Positions 1-11,105 are shown, counted from the stretch's first letter. The stretch: 64,000 nucleotides of DNA from Pseudoxanthomonas sp. JBR18 (GCF_028198165.1 NZ_CP116339.1:1426001-1490000); one strand, 5' to 3'. The notes: generated by a model not told the origin, from the letters alone. Translations and numbers: made by a program.

Positions 1-1
1 G

Positions 2-490
2 GTGGCCTGGCTGGCGCTGGCGGCGGTCCGGATCTATCTGGTCCGCAAGCCTGCCGCCCGGACCTGGGGCAAACCGCTGAACTACCTGCTGGTCGCCACG
101 GTAGCCGGGCCCTTGCTGGTGTCCTGGATGAAGGGCTGGACGCTGGTGGACTGCCCCTGGGACCTGGCCCGCTACGGCGGCGCCCACCCCTACATCGAGC
201 TGTTGCAGGCGCGTCCGGCCGCCTATGGACCCGGCCGTTGCTTCCCGGCCGGCCATGCGAGCGCCGGCTACGGCTGGCTGGCGCTGTTCTTCGGCCTGGG
301 CGCGGTCCGGCCTCGGCTGGGCTGGTTCGGGCTGGCCATCGGCGCGATGATCGGCCTGGCCTTCGGGATCGGCCAGCAGCTGCGCGGCGCGCATTTCCTC
401 TCCCATGACATCGCCGCGGCCACCACCTGCTGGTGTATGGCACGGCTCGTGCAGCGCTTCATGCTGCCCTCCTGGAACACGCGTACATGA
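2..490 (+). CDS. PAP2-family membrane phosphatase, 5'-truncated by the window edge
   Basis: Membrane phosphatase of the PAP2 (type 2 phosphatidic acid phosphatase) superfamily; such proteins remove or transfer phosphate from lipid or lipid A substrates at the periplasmic face. Visible are the second PAP2 signature as GRCFPAGHASAGY (PSGH-like; catalytic His near residue 85) and the third as RGAHFLSHD near residue 128-136, plus several hydrophobic segments. The first PAP2 motif and the N-terminus are probably upstream of the window; the GTG at position 2 is only the first in-frame start available. Its TGA overlaps the ATG of the phosphoethanolamine transferase by four bases (ATGA), so the two are almost certainly translationally coupled. 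That pairing suggests a lipid A phosphatase or phosphotransferase role (LpxE/LpxT-like), but the substrate is inference. Confidence 0.85.
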   Translation: MAWLALAAVRIYLVRKPAARTWGKPLNYLLVATVAGPLLVSWMKGWTLVDCPWDLARYGGAHPYIELLQARPAAYGPGRCFPAGHASAGYGWLALFFGLGAVRPRLGWFGLAIGAMIGLAFGIGQQLRGAHFLSHDIAAATTCWCMARLVQRFMLPSWNTRT

Positions 491-2178
491 GCTCCCGCTC
501 CACCGCCACCCATCCGCCCGCCGCCGCTGTGAAAGGCACCCGCTTCTGGCAGGACGGTTGGCCCGCGGTGTCCAGCGAGACGCTGGTACTGGTGACCAGC
601 CTGTACTTCGCGGTGTTCAGCAACGCTCGCTTCTGGTCGGCGGCGATCAGCTCGCTGGATCGGCAGTGGGGGATGGCCCTGGCCCTGTTGGTGCTGCTGG
701 TCGCCCTGCATGCCCTGCTGCTGGGCCTGGTGGTCAACCGCTGGACGGCCAAGCCGCTGCTGACGGTGGTGCTGCTGGTCACTGCATTTGCCTCGCACTT
801 CATGGTCAAGTTCGGCCTGTACCTGGATCCGGACATGATCCGCAACGTGCTGGCCACCGACCGGCGCGAGTCTTCCGAACTGATCACCTGGTCGCTGCTG
901 ATCCCGCTGCTCCTGGGCGGCATCCCGGTGGCGCTGCTGTGGTGGGTGCGCCTGAAGCGGCGCCCGTGGCCGCGCGCGCTCGCAGCGCGCAGTGCGCTGC
1001 TGGCCGGCGCGCTGATCGCCACCGGCGCGGCGGCCATGGCCGGCTATCAGCCGCTGTCGGCGCTGATGCGCAACCAGCACGACCTGCGGTATCTGGCCAC
1101 GCCGGGCAACTGGATCATTTCGTTGATCAATGTCAGCGTGGCCGGCCCGCCGGGGGAGAAGCAGCCCAAGCTGCCCATCGGCACCGACGCGGTCCAGGTG
1201 GCGGCCCGGCCGGCCGGCGCCCGGCCGCGCCTGCTGGTGATCGTGGTGGGCGAAACCGCGCGCGCCAAGAACTGGGGCCTGGACGGCTATGCGCGCGACA
1301 CCACGCCAGCGCTTCGCAAGGCCGACGTGATCAACTTCCCCGATGCCCACTCCTGCGGGACCGCCACCGAAGTCTCGGTGCCGTGCATGTTCTCGCCGTG
1401 GGGCCGCCACGACTATGACGAGAAGCGGATCCGCCAACACCAGTCGCTGCTCAACGTGCTCGACCACGCCGGCATCGGCGTGGTGTGGCGCGACAACCAG
1501 GCCGGCTGCAAGGGCGTGTGCGATGGCCTACCGACCCAGTCGGTGACCAACGCGAAGGATCCGGACCTGTGCAACACCGAGCGCTGCTGGGACGGCATCC
1601 TGCTCAAAGATCTGGACGGCGCGCTCGCCATGGCCAAGGGCAGCAGCGCCGACCGGGTCCTGGTGCTGCACATGCTAGGCAATCACGGCCCCAGCTACTA
1701 CGACCGTTATCCGCCTCAGTTCGCGCGTTTCACCCCGGCCTGCCAAAACGCCGACCTGGGTCGCTGCTCCCAGCAGGACATCGTCAACGCCTACGACAAC
1801 GCGCTGAGCTACACCGACCACGTCCTGGCCAGCCTGATCGACCAGCTCAAGGCCCGCACCGATGTGGACACCGCGCTGGTGTACATGTCCGACCACGGCG
1901 AATCGCTGGGCGAGAAGGGGCTGTTCCTGCACGGCGTGCCCTACGCCATCGCCCCGCAAGAGCAGACCCACATCCCGATGATCATGTGGTTCGGCGAGGG
2001 TTTCGCCCATGACGAGGGACTGGACACGCAGTGCCTGCGCCAGCGCGCGGGCGAGCGGGTCGGCCACGACAACCTGTTTCCCTCGGTGCTGGGCCTGCTG
2101 GACGTGAAGACCTCGCTCTACGATCCATCCCGGGACCTGTTTGCGCCGTGCCGAGGCAAGGTGGTAGCAAGCCGGTAG
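487..2178 (+). CDS. eptA: Lipid A phosphoethanolamine transferase, EptA family
   Basis: Inner-membrane enzyme that moves phosphoethanolamine from phosphatidylethanolamine to lipid A, lowering surface negative charge and conferring cationic-peptide (polymyxin) resistance. About five hydrophobic segments occupy residues 25-205, followed by a periplasmic sulfatase-fold domain. The nucleophile is Thr257 in GETARAKNWG; other metal-site motifs are NFPDAHSCGTATE, SDHGESLGEKG (near 468) and LFLHGVPY. Paired cysteines in the soluble domain match the family's disulfides. At 563 residues the length is normal. I chose the ATG at 487 over the in-frame ATG at 433, because 487 gives the four-base ATGA overlap with the PAP2 gene. 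The pair probably forms one lipid A-remodelling operon. Confidence 0.93.
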   Translation: MSSRSTATHPPAAAVKGTRFWQDGWPAVSSETLVLVTSLYFAVFSNARFWSAAISSLDRQWGMALALLVLLVALHALLLGLVVNRWTAKPLLTVVLLVTAFASHFMVKFGLYLDPDMIRNVLATDRRESSELITWSLLIPLLLGGIPVALLWWVRLKRRPWPRALAARSALLAGALIATGAAAMAGYQPLSALMRNQHDLRYLATPGNWIISLINVSVAGPPGEKQPKLPIGTDAVQVAARPAGARPRLLVIVVGETARAKNWGLDGYARDTTPALRKADVINFPDAHSCGTATEVSVPCMFSPWGRHDYDEKRIRQHQSLLNVLDHAGIGVVWRDNQAGCKGVCDGLPTQSVTNAKDPDLCNTERCWDGILLKDLDGALAMAKGSSADRVLVLHMLGNHGPSYYDRYPPQFARFTPACQNADLGRCSQQDIVNAYDNALSYTDHVLASLIDQLKARTDVDTALVYMSDHGESLGEKGLFLHGVPYAIAPQEQTHIPMIMWFGEGFAHDEGLDTQCLRQRAGERVGHDNLFPSVLGLLDVKTSLYDPSRDLFAPCRGKVVASR

Positions 2179-2184
2179 CTCAAT

Positions 2185-2258
<74 letters not shown>

Positions 2259-2277
2259 TCGACAGCTTCTGCTTTTG

Positions 2278-2820
2278 CGCTTTGCTTCCCCTGTCTGAGC
2301 CGTAAAGCGGGCCGAGCACCGCAGCGAAGCAGGGCCGAAGAGGCGCCCTTGTCTGAGCGCAGCGAGTTTGGGCGCCGTGCCCTGCTTTGCGAGGAGCGCA
2401 GGGCACCGATGCGCAGCATCGGCGCGCGTCCGGCGAGTCGCGGTTTTGGTGACTTTTGCCGCGACAAAAGTCACTCGCGCCTGCAGGGCGCGAAAGCCTT
2501 GCACTTGTCGCGCCGCAGGTGCGATGCCTTTTTCTCCACTCATCAAGCGCACCCGAGCAATGGGTTTGCTCAAAAGTGAAAAGCTTTAAGCAGGATCAAG
2601 AGCTTTCACGCCCTTCAGGCGCGACTTCCTTTTGTCTTGGCAAAAGGAAGCAAAACCGTTACTCGCCGGACACTCGCCGCCGCTACGCGGCGGTCCCCTT
2701 TGCTTCTCGGAAGCCAGGGCACGTCGCCCAAACTCGCTGCGCTCAAACAGGGCGCCTCTTCGGCCCCGTCTTCCTGCGATGCTCGGCTCGCTTTACGGCT
2801 CAGACAGGGAAAGCGAAGAG
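2278..2820. repeat. Large imperfect inverted-repeat element with internal covarying hairpins
   Basis: Left arm (about 2278-2495) and right arm (about 2601-2820) are diverged inverse copies of one another; the tract CCTGTCTGAGCCGTAAAGCG on the left recurs inverted on the right. Each arm carries its own hairpins at equivalent places. The left stem GTGACTTTTG/CAAAAGTCAC (2449-2474) corresponds to CTTCCTTTTG/CAAAAGGAAG (2625-2650). Left CCGATGC/GCATCGG (2406-2422) corresponds to CCGCCGC/GCGGCGG (2677-2693). The arms differ in sequence but both keep pairing, so structure seems selected rather than protein coding. It lies between the convergent eptA and zapE genes and may act as a two-way transcription barrier. 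Frames through it look like proteins but are artefacts. Confidence 0.85.
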
Positions 2821-2856
2821 CACATGCAACAACCAAAGCGACAACAACGGCTCAGA

Positions 2857-2884
2857 GGCACAGGCACAGGCACAGGCACAGGCA
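2857..2884. repeat. Hexanucleotide microsatellite (GGCACA)n
   Basis: Four and two-thirds copies of GGCACA at the outer end of the right arm of the inverted-repeat element, mirroring the microsatellite at the outer end of the left arm. It ends 13 bases before the zapE stop codon. Confidence 0.85.
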
Positions 2885-2897
2885 AGCCTGCGCCGTA

Positions 2898-4001
2898 TCA
2901 GCTCCGATGCGGCGTCCCCAAATACTCGGCGCTCTGCATCTCGATCAGGCGCGAAGCCGTGCGCTCGAACGCCCCGGCCAGACGCGTGCCCGAATACAGC
3001 GCCACGGGCGAGGCGTTCGCGCTGCAGACCAGCTTGACGTGGCGGTCGTAGACCTCGTCGATCAGGTTGACGAAGCGGCGCGCGGCGTCTTCGTTGAGCC
3101 GGTCGAAGGTCGGGATGCCGCCGATCACCAGGGTCTGGAACTCCCGCGCCAGCTCGATGTAGTCGGTGGTCGAACGCGGGCCTTCGCACAGCTCGGCGAA
3201 GTCGAACCACGCCAGGTCCTGGGTCCGCCCGCGCAGGGCGATCGCGCGCCCGTCGACCTGGATCTCCCCGCCTTGCGCCGGCGCGCCGGCCAGCTCCTCC
3301 CAGCGCTGGGCCAGCCACGCCTCGGCCCCGGCATCCAGCGGCGCGCGGTATACCGGCGAGCGGGTCAGGGCACGCAGGCGATAGTCCTGCTCGCCTTCGG
3401 CGTAGAGCACCTTGCAGTGCTTGACCAGGGTGTCGATGGCCGGCAGGAAACGCTCGCGCTGCAGGCCGTCCTTGTAGAGATTCTCCGGTGCGGTATTGGA
3501 GGTGGTCACCAGGGTCACGCCCTGGGCGAACAGGCGCTCCAGCAGGCGCCCGAGCAGCATCGCATCGCCGATGTCGGTGACGAAGAACTCGTCCAGCACC
3601 AGCACCCGCAGCGAGTCCTTCCACTCCTGGGCGATGCGCGCCAGCGGATCGCTCTGCCCAGCGTGCTCACGCAGGCGCTCGTGGATGTCGCGCATGAAGC
3701 GGTGGAAGTGGGTGCGATGCTTCTGGCGCACCGGCAGGCCGTCGTAGAACAGGTCGACCAGGAAGGTCTTGCCGCGGCCCACGCCACCCCAGAAGTACAA
3801 GCCCTTGACCGGGGCGGGCTTCTTCCAGAGCGCCGACAGGCGGTCCAGAAAGCCGTCCTGCTCCTCCTCGCACAGGGCCGCGTGGATGCGGTCCAGCTCG
3901 GCCAGCGCCGCATGCTGGGCACGGTCATCGCTCCATTGGCCGGCCTTGGCGCCCTGCGCATACCGTTGCGAGGGCAGCAGGTCCACCTGCGGCGCGCTCA
4001 C
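2898..4001 (-). CDS. zapE: Cell division protein ZapE (AFG1-like P-loop ATPase)
   Basis: AAA-type ATPase of the AFG1/ZapE family; in E. coli ZapE associates with the Z-ring and helps constriction under stress. Walker A GGVGRGKT lies at residues 72-79 and Walker B LRVLVLDEFF at 131-140. The sensor-like stretch TLVTTSNTAPENLY and the conserved ERFLPAI follow. The 367-residue length fits the family. The start is GTG (3999-4001), overlapping the TGA of the upstream hydrolase gene as GTGA, so the two genes are co-translated. The gene ends just before a microsatellite and the inverted-repeat element. Confidence 0.93.
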   Translation of the reverse strand: MSAPQVDLLPSQRYAQGAKAGQWSDDRAQHAALAELDRIHAALCEEEQDGFLDRLSALWKKPAPVKGLYFWGGVGRGKTFLVDLFYDGLPVRQKHRTHFHRFMRDIHERLREHAGQSDPLARIAQEWKDSLRVLVLDEFFVTDIGDAMLLGRLLERLFAQGVTLVTTSNTAPENLYKDGLQRERFLPAIDTLVKHCKVLYAEGEQDYRLRALTRSPVYRAPLDAGAEAWLAQRWEELAGAPAQGGEIQVDGRAIALRGRTQDLAWFDFAELCEGPRSTTDYIELAREFQTLVIGGIPTFDRLNEDAARRFVNLIDEVYDRHVKLVCSANASPVALYSGTRLAGAFERTASRLIEMQSAEYLGTPHRS

Positions 4002-4678
4002 GCGCCCGCCGCCGGCAGCCAGCCCTTGACCGCGTGCTCAATGGCGCCGCGCAGGTCGATCAGCTTGCGATGGAAGAAGTGACTGGTGTCGGGCATGCGC
4101 ACCAGCGTATGCGGGGCCTGGTCGCCGATCTCCTCCAGCCAGTCGTAGACGGCCTGCGGATCGACTACCTCGTCGGCGTCGCCCTGCACCACCAGCCAGC
4201 GCGACGGCGGCTGGATCCCGGAAAAATCCCAGCGTCCCGCCGGCGGCGCGATGGAGACCAGCACCTGCGGCTGCAGTGCGGCGCTGGCCTTGAGCGAAAC
4301 GTACGCGCCAAAACTGAATCCGGCCAGCCACAGCACCTTGTCCGGCTGCTGATCGCGGACCCAGGCGACCACCGCGGCCAGGTCCTCCTGTTCGCCGACA
4401 CCGTCGTCGAACTGGCCCTGGGACTGGCCGACGCTGCGGAAATTGAAGCGCACGGTCGTGATGCCCAGCTCGCGCAGCGCGCGCGCGGCCATCGTCACGA
4501 CCTTGTTGTGCAGGGTGCCGCCGTCGGTGGACAGGGGGTGGCAGACCACGGCAATGGCGCGGACGGCCGGGACGTCGGCCTCGGGTAGGTCCACGGCCAC
4601 CTCCAGGGCGCCGGCGGGCCCGTCCAGCAGCAAGGTGCCGGACGCGTTGGGGAATGCGGGGGTTGCCATGGGCGCCAT
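3998..4678 (-). CDS. Alpha/beta hydrolase (YcjY/DLH-like small hydrolase)
   Basis: Small cytoplasmic alpha/beta-hydrolase of unknown substrate. The nucleophile elbow GFSFG places Ser at about residue 122, the acid is in QGDADEVVD (near 168) and the catalytic His in PDTSHFF (near 200). The early HPLSTDGGTLHNK segment is typical of a widespread proteobacterial family. The true start is uncertain: ATG at 4676-4678 (MAPMATP) or 4667-4669 (MATPAFP); the longer upstream reading lacks family similarity. No clear Shine-Dalgarno precedes either, so it may be leaderless. The stop overlaps the zapE GTG by four bases. Confidence 0.85.
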   Translation of the reverse strand: MAPMATPAFPNASGTLLLDGPAGALEVAVDLPEADVPAVRAIAVVCHPLSTDGGTLHNKVVTMAARALRELGITTVRFNFRSVGQSQGQFDDGVGEQEDLAAVVAWVRDQQPDKVLWLAGFSFGAYVSLKASAALQPQVLVSIAPPAGRWDFSGIQPPSRWLVVQGDADEVVDPQAVYDWLEEIGDQAPHTLVRMPDTSHFFHRKLIDLRGAIEHAVKGWLPAAGA

Positions 4679-4928
4679 GATAACGCCGACGCCTGCGCAG
4701 GCCCGATCAAGCGCTCCGCGGCGACGGGCCAACTGCGGCGCGCTGCGTGGTCCAGGCACGCAGCGCCCGGTGCATCAGGGCAGTCCCGCAACCGAGACGC
4801 ACCTGGGTGCCCGGCAGCCCATAGCACGCGTGTGGGCCCGGACACAGCGACGCCGGCCCTCGCGGACCGGCATCGGTGTGGGCCGGCGTGCTCCGCCCCG
4901 GCCCGTGGCGCCCCTCCCAGGGAGTTGT

Positions 4929-6590
4929 CTACTTGGTGATATCCACGTGTTTGGTTTCACGCAGGAAGATCATGCCCAGCACCAGGGTCATGACCGAGAT
5001 GCCGATCGGATACCACAGGCCGTAGTACATGTTGCCGGTGGCGGCCACCAAACCGAAGGAGATCGTCGGCAGGAACCCACCGAACCAGCCGTTGCCGATG
5101 TGGTACGGCAGCGACATGGAGGTGTAGCGGATGCGGGTGGGGAACAGCTCCACCAGCCATGCGGCGATGGGGCCATAGACCATGGTCACCAGCAGAGCCA
5201 GGACGAACAGCACCGCCACCAGCATCGGCTTGTTCATCCGCGCCGGATCGGCTTTCTCCGGATAGCCCGCCGAGGTCAGGGCGCCTTTGAGCTGGCTGAC
5301 GAACGCATCGGATCTGGCCTTGCTTTCTTCCTTGGACAGCCCACCGCCTTCGTAGGCGTTGATCTGGTTGCTGCCCACGTTGACGGCGGCCACCGTGCCC
5401 GGCGGCGCGGCCTTGACCGAGTACGGCACGCCGGCCTTGGTCAGGGCGGTGGCGACGATGTCGCAGGAGCTGGTGAAGGACTTCTTGCCCACCGGATCGA
5501 ACTGGAAGCTGCAGGTCTCCGGATCGGCCTGGATGACCACCGGGGCGCTGGTCCGGGCTTCCTCGATGGCGGGGTTGGCGTAATGGGTCAAGGCCTTGAA
5601 CAGCGGCATGTACAGCACCGCGGCTAGCAGGCAGCCACCCAGCACGATGACCTTGCGGCCGATGCGGTCGGACAGCCAGCCGAAGAACAGGAAGAACGGC
5701 GTGGCGATCAGCAGCGCGCCGGCCAGCAGCAGCGCACCGGTGGTGGCATCCACCTTCAGCGCCTGGGTCAGGAAGAACAGCGCATAGAACTGCCCGCCAT
5801 ACCAGATCACCGCCTGGCCGGCGGTGGCGCCCAGCAGCACCACCAGCATCAGCTTGAGGTTGCCGCCCTTGAGGCTGTCGCGGAACGGCATCTTGGAGCC
5901 CTTGCCTTCGGACTTCATCTGCTGAAACAGCGGCGACTCGCTGAGCTGCATGCGGATCCAGACCGACACCCCGAGCAGGATGATCGACACCAGGAACGGG
6001 ATGCGCCAGCCCCAGGCCTCGAAGGTTTCGTTGCCCAGCAGGGTCCGGCAGGCCAGGATGATGGTCAGCGACAGGAACAGACCGACCGTGGCGGTGCACT
6101 GGATGAAGCTGGTGTAGAACCCGCGCTTGTTGGCGGGCGCATGCTCGGCCACATAGGTGGCCGCGCCGCCGTACTCGCCGCCCATGGCCAGACCCTGGGC
6201 CAGGCGCAAGATAATCAGGATCACCGGCGCGGCAAAGCCGATGCTGGCGTAGGACGGCAACACGCCCACCAGGAAGGTGGACAGGCCCATGATCAGGATC
6301 GTCACCAGGAAGGTGTACTTGCGGCCGATACGGTCGCCCAGGCTGCCGAAGAAGGCCGCGCCGAACGGCCGCACGAAGAAACCCGCGGCGAAGGCCAGCA
6401 ACGCGAAGATGAAGGACGTGGTCTCGTTGACGCCGCTAAAGAATTGCTTGGCGATGATCGCCGCCAGCGAGCCATAGAGGAAGAAGTCGTACCACTCGAA
6501 CACGGTACCCAGGCTGGACGCCAGGATCACGCGCTTGTGGCCGGAGGTCAGCGTGCCCCCTGAGGAATGCGAAGAAGCAGTGGTGGCCAT
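4929..6590 (-). CDS. MFS transporter, metabolite:H+ symporter (MHS) family, with an inserted soluble loop
   Basis: Twelve-helix major facilitator of the ProP/ShiA-like MHS family. It carries the FFVRPFGAAFFGSLGDRIGR loop motif between helices 2 and 3, the GGEYGGAATYVAEH motif, and a second-half equivalent GWLSDRIGRK. It is longer than usual (553 residues) because about 110 residues (roughly 345-455) are inserted between helices; this insert is soluble-looking and contains a Cys pair (PETCSFQF and SSCDIV). The gene sits 15 bases downstream of a porin on the same strand and divergent from acs, so a role in acetate or other short carboxylate uptake is a reasonable inference. The substrate is not shown by sequence. 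Confidence 0.88.
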   Translation of the reverse strand: MATTASSHSSGGTLTSGHKRVILASSLGTVFEWYDFFLYGSLAAIIAKQFFSGVNETTSFIFALLAFAAGFFVRPFGAAFFGSLGDRIGRKYTFLVTILIMGLSTFLVGVLPSYASIGFAAPVILIILRLAQGLAMGGEYGGAATYVAEHAPANKRGFYTSFIQCTATVGLFLSLTIILACRTLLGNETFEAWGWRIPFLVSIILLGVSVWIRMQLSESPLFQQMKSEGKGSKMPFRDSLKGGNLKLMLVVLLGATAGQAVIWYGGQFYALFFLTQALKVDATTGALLLAGALLIATPFFLFFGWLSDRIGRKVIVLGGCLLAAVLYMPLFKALTHYANPAIEEARTSAPVVIQADPETCSFQFDPVGKKSFTSSCDIVATALTKAGVPYSVKAAPPGTVAAVNVGSNQINAYEGGGLSKEESKARSDAFVSQLKGALTSAGYPEKADPARMNKPMLVAVLFVLALLVTMVYGPIAAWLVELFPTRIRYTSMSLPYHIGNGWFGGFLPTISFGLVAATGNMYYGLWYPIGISVMTLVLGMIFLRETKHVDITK

Positions 6591-6605
6591 GGAGGTCTCC
6601 GGGTT

Positions 6606-8000
6606 TTAGAAGCTGTACTTCACGGATGTCTGGATGCGCTTGAGGTCGCCGGACCGGTCGTCTTCGAGATCGCGGCGGCCCCAGGTAAGTTCTGCACCCA
6701 GGTCGAGCTTGGGGAACGGGGAATAGATCAGGTTGGCGTGCCAGGACTGCGACCGCTCGGTCACGCCGTAGCCGGTGTACTGCGGGTCGTTGTCCAGCAG
6801 CGCGGCCGAATACATCAGATTGCCGCGCAGCTGCGGCGAGAACAGGTGGCGCCAGGCGACGTAGCCGCCATAGGCGTTTTCGACATGCAGATCGGCGTCT
6901 GCATCGAGCACGGTGTCCGGCGCCAGGCCCAGGGCCATGTAACGGCCGACGCCCTTGCCGCCATTGACCTGGAAGCGCAGGTCGTCGCTCTTGCCCATGT
7001 TGAGCTTGCCCGACACGCTCAGCGCGCCGCCGCTCTTGTCCTGGTCCAGGTACTTGAACTGCCGCAACAGGCCCGCCACGCTGAAACTGCCCCAGTCGCC
7101 CTTGGTCGCCCACTTGGCAGTCAGGTCCGGCAGCGCGTTGTCGCCGGAGTTGGAGCGCGCACCGGTCAAATAGGCGCTCATGGTGGTCTGCGGATTCTCC
7201 AGGGACATGGAGAAGCCCCCGTTGGTATAGCGCAGCTGTGCCTGGCGCACGAAGATCACGCCATCGGTGGGCCCAAGGAAGTCCACCGCGTCCGGCAGCG
7301 CCTCGGGGGCCATGAAGTTGGTCCAGGTCTGGCCGGCCAGCCAGTGGTTCCAGCTGACGTAGGCATGACGCAGGGTCAGCGCATAGGTGTTGGTCGAGGT
7401 CTCGTTGCCGGCCAGCGTGTTGCTGCCGCCACCGAACATGTCCGCCTCGATGTACGCCTTGAGCTTGTCGCCGTTCTCGGTGACGGTATCCATCGAGACG
7501 TTGAAGCGCGAGAACTGCGCGTGGAAGTCGGTGTAGCCATCGCCGCCGTCGGCGCCGGCACCGCCCACCGGAATGGAGGCCGGGACGTAGAACAGGCGGC
7601 CGGCCGAGCCGTCGGTGATGCGGCCATCGGAGGTGTCGGTGTACATGCCATCGAACTTGATGAAGCCACCGAAGGTGAAGGTGGTGTTCGGCATCGCGCC
7701 GGAGACGATGGACTGGGACTGAATCGGCGCCTTGCCGGCTGGGGCCGTGGCCACCGAGGTGCGTACCTGGTCGATCTGGGTCTGGGCCTGGGTGACCTGG
7801 CCCTGGGTCTGGGTCAACTGCGACTGCTGCTGTTGCTGCGCATTGAGCAGCGCCTGGACCTGTGCCTCGAGCTGGGCCACACGGGCCTCCAGTTCCTTTT
7901 CTTTCTTGGTGTCAGCCAATGCAACGCCAGGCAGCAGCAAGGCGATCGTCAACGCAGCCGTCAGCGGCCGGCGCGACATCGAAGCGATGCGTGTGGTCAT
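6606..8000 (-). CDS. DcaP-type trimeric outer-membrane porin
   Basis: Outer-membrane channel of the DcaP family, whose known members favour negatively charged solutes such as dicarboxylates. An N-terminal signal peptide (LTAALTIALLLPGVALA) is followed by a heptad coiled coil rich in Gln (residues about 32-80; the TQTQGQVTQAQTQIDQV region). An amphipathic beta-barrel follows, starting at FTFGGFIKFDGMYT and ending in a terminal aromatic (TSVKYSF), as expected for Bam recognition. Length is 464 residues. It is first in a two-gene unit with the MHS symporter and shares its upstream region with acs, implying co-regulated substrate uptake across both membranes. Confidence 0.9.
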   Translation of the reverse strand: MTTRIASMSRRPLTAALTIALLLPGVALADTKKEKELEARVAQLEAQVQALLNAQQQQQSQLTQTQGQVTQAQTQIDQVRTSVATAPAGKAPIQSQSIVSGAMPNTTFTFGGFIKFDGMYTDTSDGRITDGSAGRLFYVPASIPVGGAGADGGDGYTDFHAQFSRFNVSMDTVTENGDKLKAYIEADMFGGGSNTLAGNETSTNTYALTLRHAYVSWNHWLAGQTWTNFMAPEALPDAVDFLGPTDGVIFVRQAQLRYTNGGFSMSLENPQTTMSAYLTGARSNSGDNALPDLTAKWATKGDWGSFSVAGLLRQFKYLDQDKSGGALSVSGKLNMGKSDDLRFQVNGGKGVGRYMALGLAPDTVLDADADLHVENAYGGYVAWRHLFSPQLRGNLMYSAALLDNDPQYTGYGVTERSQSWHANLIYSPFPKLDLGAELTWGRRDLEDDRSGDLKRIQTSVKYSF

Positions 8001-8101
8001 GTCCCTTCTCTCCCAGGAAGTCCGCGTCGTACACGGTTGGAACGTCCTTTCCCCGAGGACGTGGGCGCAGACTGCGCGTGCCCCATGACCGCAACCATTC
8101 G

Positions 8102-8140
8102 TCTTTGGTCGAAACGCGTCTCACTTTAAGACCAAGGTCT
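8102..8140. promoter_or_regulatory. Candidate operator between the porin and acs: AGACCAAGGTCT dyad plus TTTGGTC half-site
   Basis: A dyad AGACCAAGGTCT at 8129-8140 and a related half-site TCTTTGGTC at 8102-8110 lie in the 257-bp divergent region between the porin and acs genes. Position and symmetry suit a LuxR-type response regulator such as the one encoded just after acs (10348-11016). The assignment is inference. Confidence 0.45.
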
Positions 8141-8257
8141 AACGGGCTTGCTGCGTTGCGCAAACCACTGATCGGTCAAACTTGTGGACGACGAAAAGGC
8201 TGGCCGGACCCCACCCCGGCTTGTCCATATCCACCGTGTTGAGAAGGAGGTAGTTCC

Positions 8258-10201
<1,944 letters not shown>

Positions 10202-10347
10202 GGGGCATGGGCACCGTGGCCAGTGACGCGTCGAAAGCCGATCGCCTGGTCTGGCACTATGCCAGCCGGGCCACGTACGAATCCCCGGCGCATGCGCGCG
10301 ACGGGGAGACGCACCGGCCCGACCCCCACACCACGATCCCCGCTTCC

Positions 10348-11016
10348 ATGACCACACTGCTGATTGCCGACGACCATCCTCTGTTCCGGGAAGCCCTGCG
10401 CGGCGCCGTCCAGCGCGTGCTGCCCGGCGTGCACCTGCACGAGGCCGACAGCGTCGATGCACTGTACACCCTGGTGGAGGCCAATCCCGATGCGGACCTG
10501 CTGCTGCTGGACCTCAACATGCCCGGCGCACACGGCTTCAACGCCTTGGTCCACCTGCGTGCCCTGCATCCGCAGCTGCCCGTGGTGGTGGTGTCCGCGC
10601 GCGAGGAGCCGGCGGTCATGCGCCGGGCCCTGGACCACGGCGCGATGGGCTTCATTCCCAAGTCGGTCGATTCGGACACCATCGGCGAGGCCATCGGCCA
10701 GGTGCTCGACGGGGAGCGCTGGGCACCCGAGGAGGCGCACAACGCGCCGGCCATCGGCCGCGACGAACACGAAGTCGCCCAGCGCCTGCGCGACCTGACG
10801 CCCCAGCAGTTCCGCGTGCTGCAGATGCTGGGCGCCGGCCGATTGAACAAGCAGATCGCCTACGACCTGGGCGTGTCCGAAGCCACCATCAAGGCGCACG
10901 TCACCGCGATCCTGCGCAAGCTGGGCGTCACCAATCGCACCCAGGCCGTGCTGATGGCCGGGCGCCTGTCGGTGGATCCCGATGGCCTGATCCCGCCCCC
11001 GGAAGACCAGGAATAA
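10348..11016 (+). CDS. LuxR/NarL-family response regulator (CrbR/ErdR/AgmR-like)
   Basis: Two-component response regulator of 222 residues. The receiver domain has acidic residues ADD at 7-9, the phospho-acceptor Asp55 in LLLLDLNMPG and the conserved Lys in IPKSVDSDT. A LuxR-type helix-turn-helix spans about 152-208 (LTPQQFRVLQMLGAG, KQIAYDLGVSEATIKAHV). The start is set at the ATG at 10348 where the receiver fold begins; upstream codons are non-homologous. Regulators of this type next to acs control acetate assimilation in Pseudomonas and Vibrio (CrbSR and relatives). No partner kinase is in the window. The acs-porin dyad at 8129-8140 is a candidate target. Confidence 0.88.
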   Translation: MTTLLIADDHPLFREALRGAVQRVLPGVHLHEADSVDALYTLVEANPDADLLLLDLNMPGAHGFNALVHLRALHPQLPVVVVSAREEPAVMRRALDHGAMGFIPKSVDSDTIGEAIGQVLDGERWAPEEAHNAPAIGRDEHEVAQRLRDLTPQQFRVLQMLGAGRLNKQIAYDLGVSEATIKAHVTAILRKLGVTNRTQAVLMAGRLSVDPDGLIPPPEDQE

Positions 11017-11105
11017 GCGTTCCTCGGTGGGAGCCGCCATGGCGGCGATGATGCCCTCCCGGAAACGCCCTTCGCCGCCGTGGCGGCTCCCACGAGGTCT
11101 GTGGC

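Noticed and set aside
2637..4082. 481-codon plus-strand frame
   Set aside because: Runs antisense through zapE, which has clear Walker motifs on the other strand.
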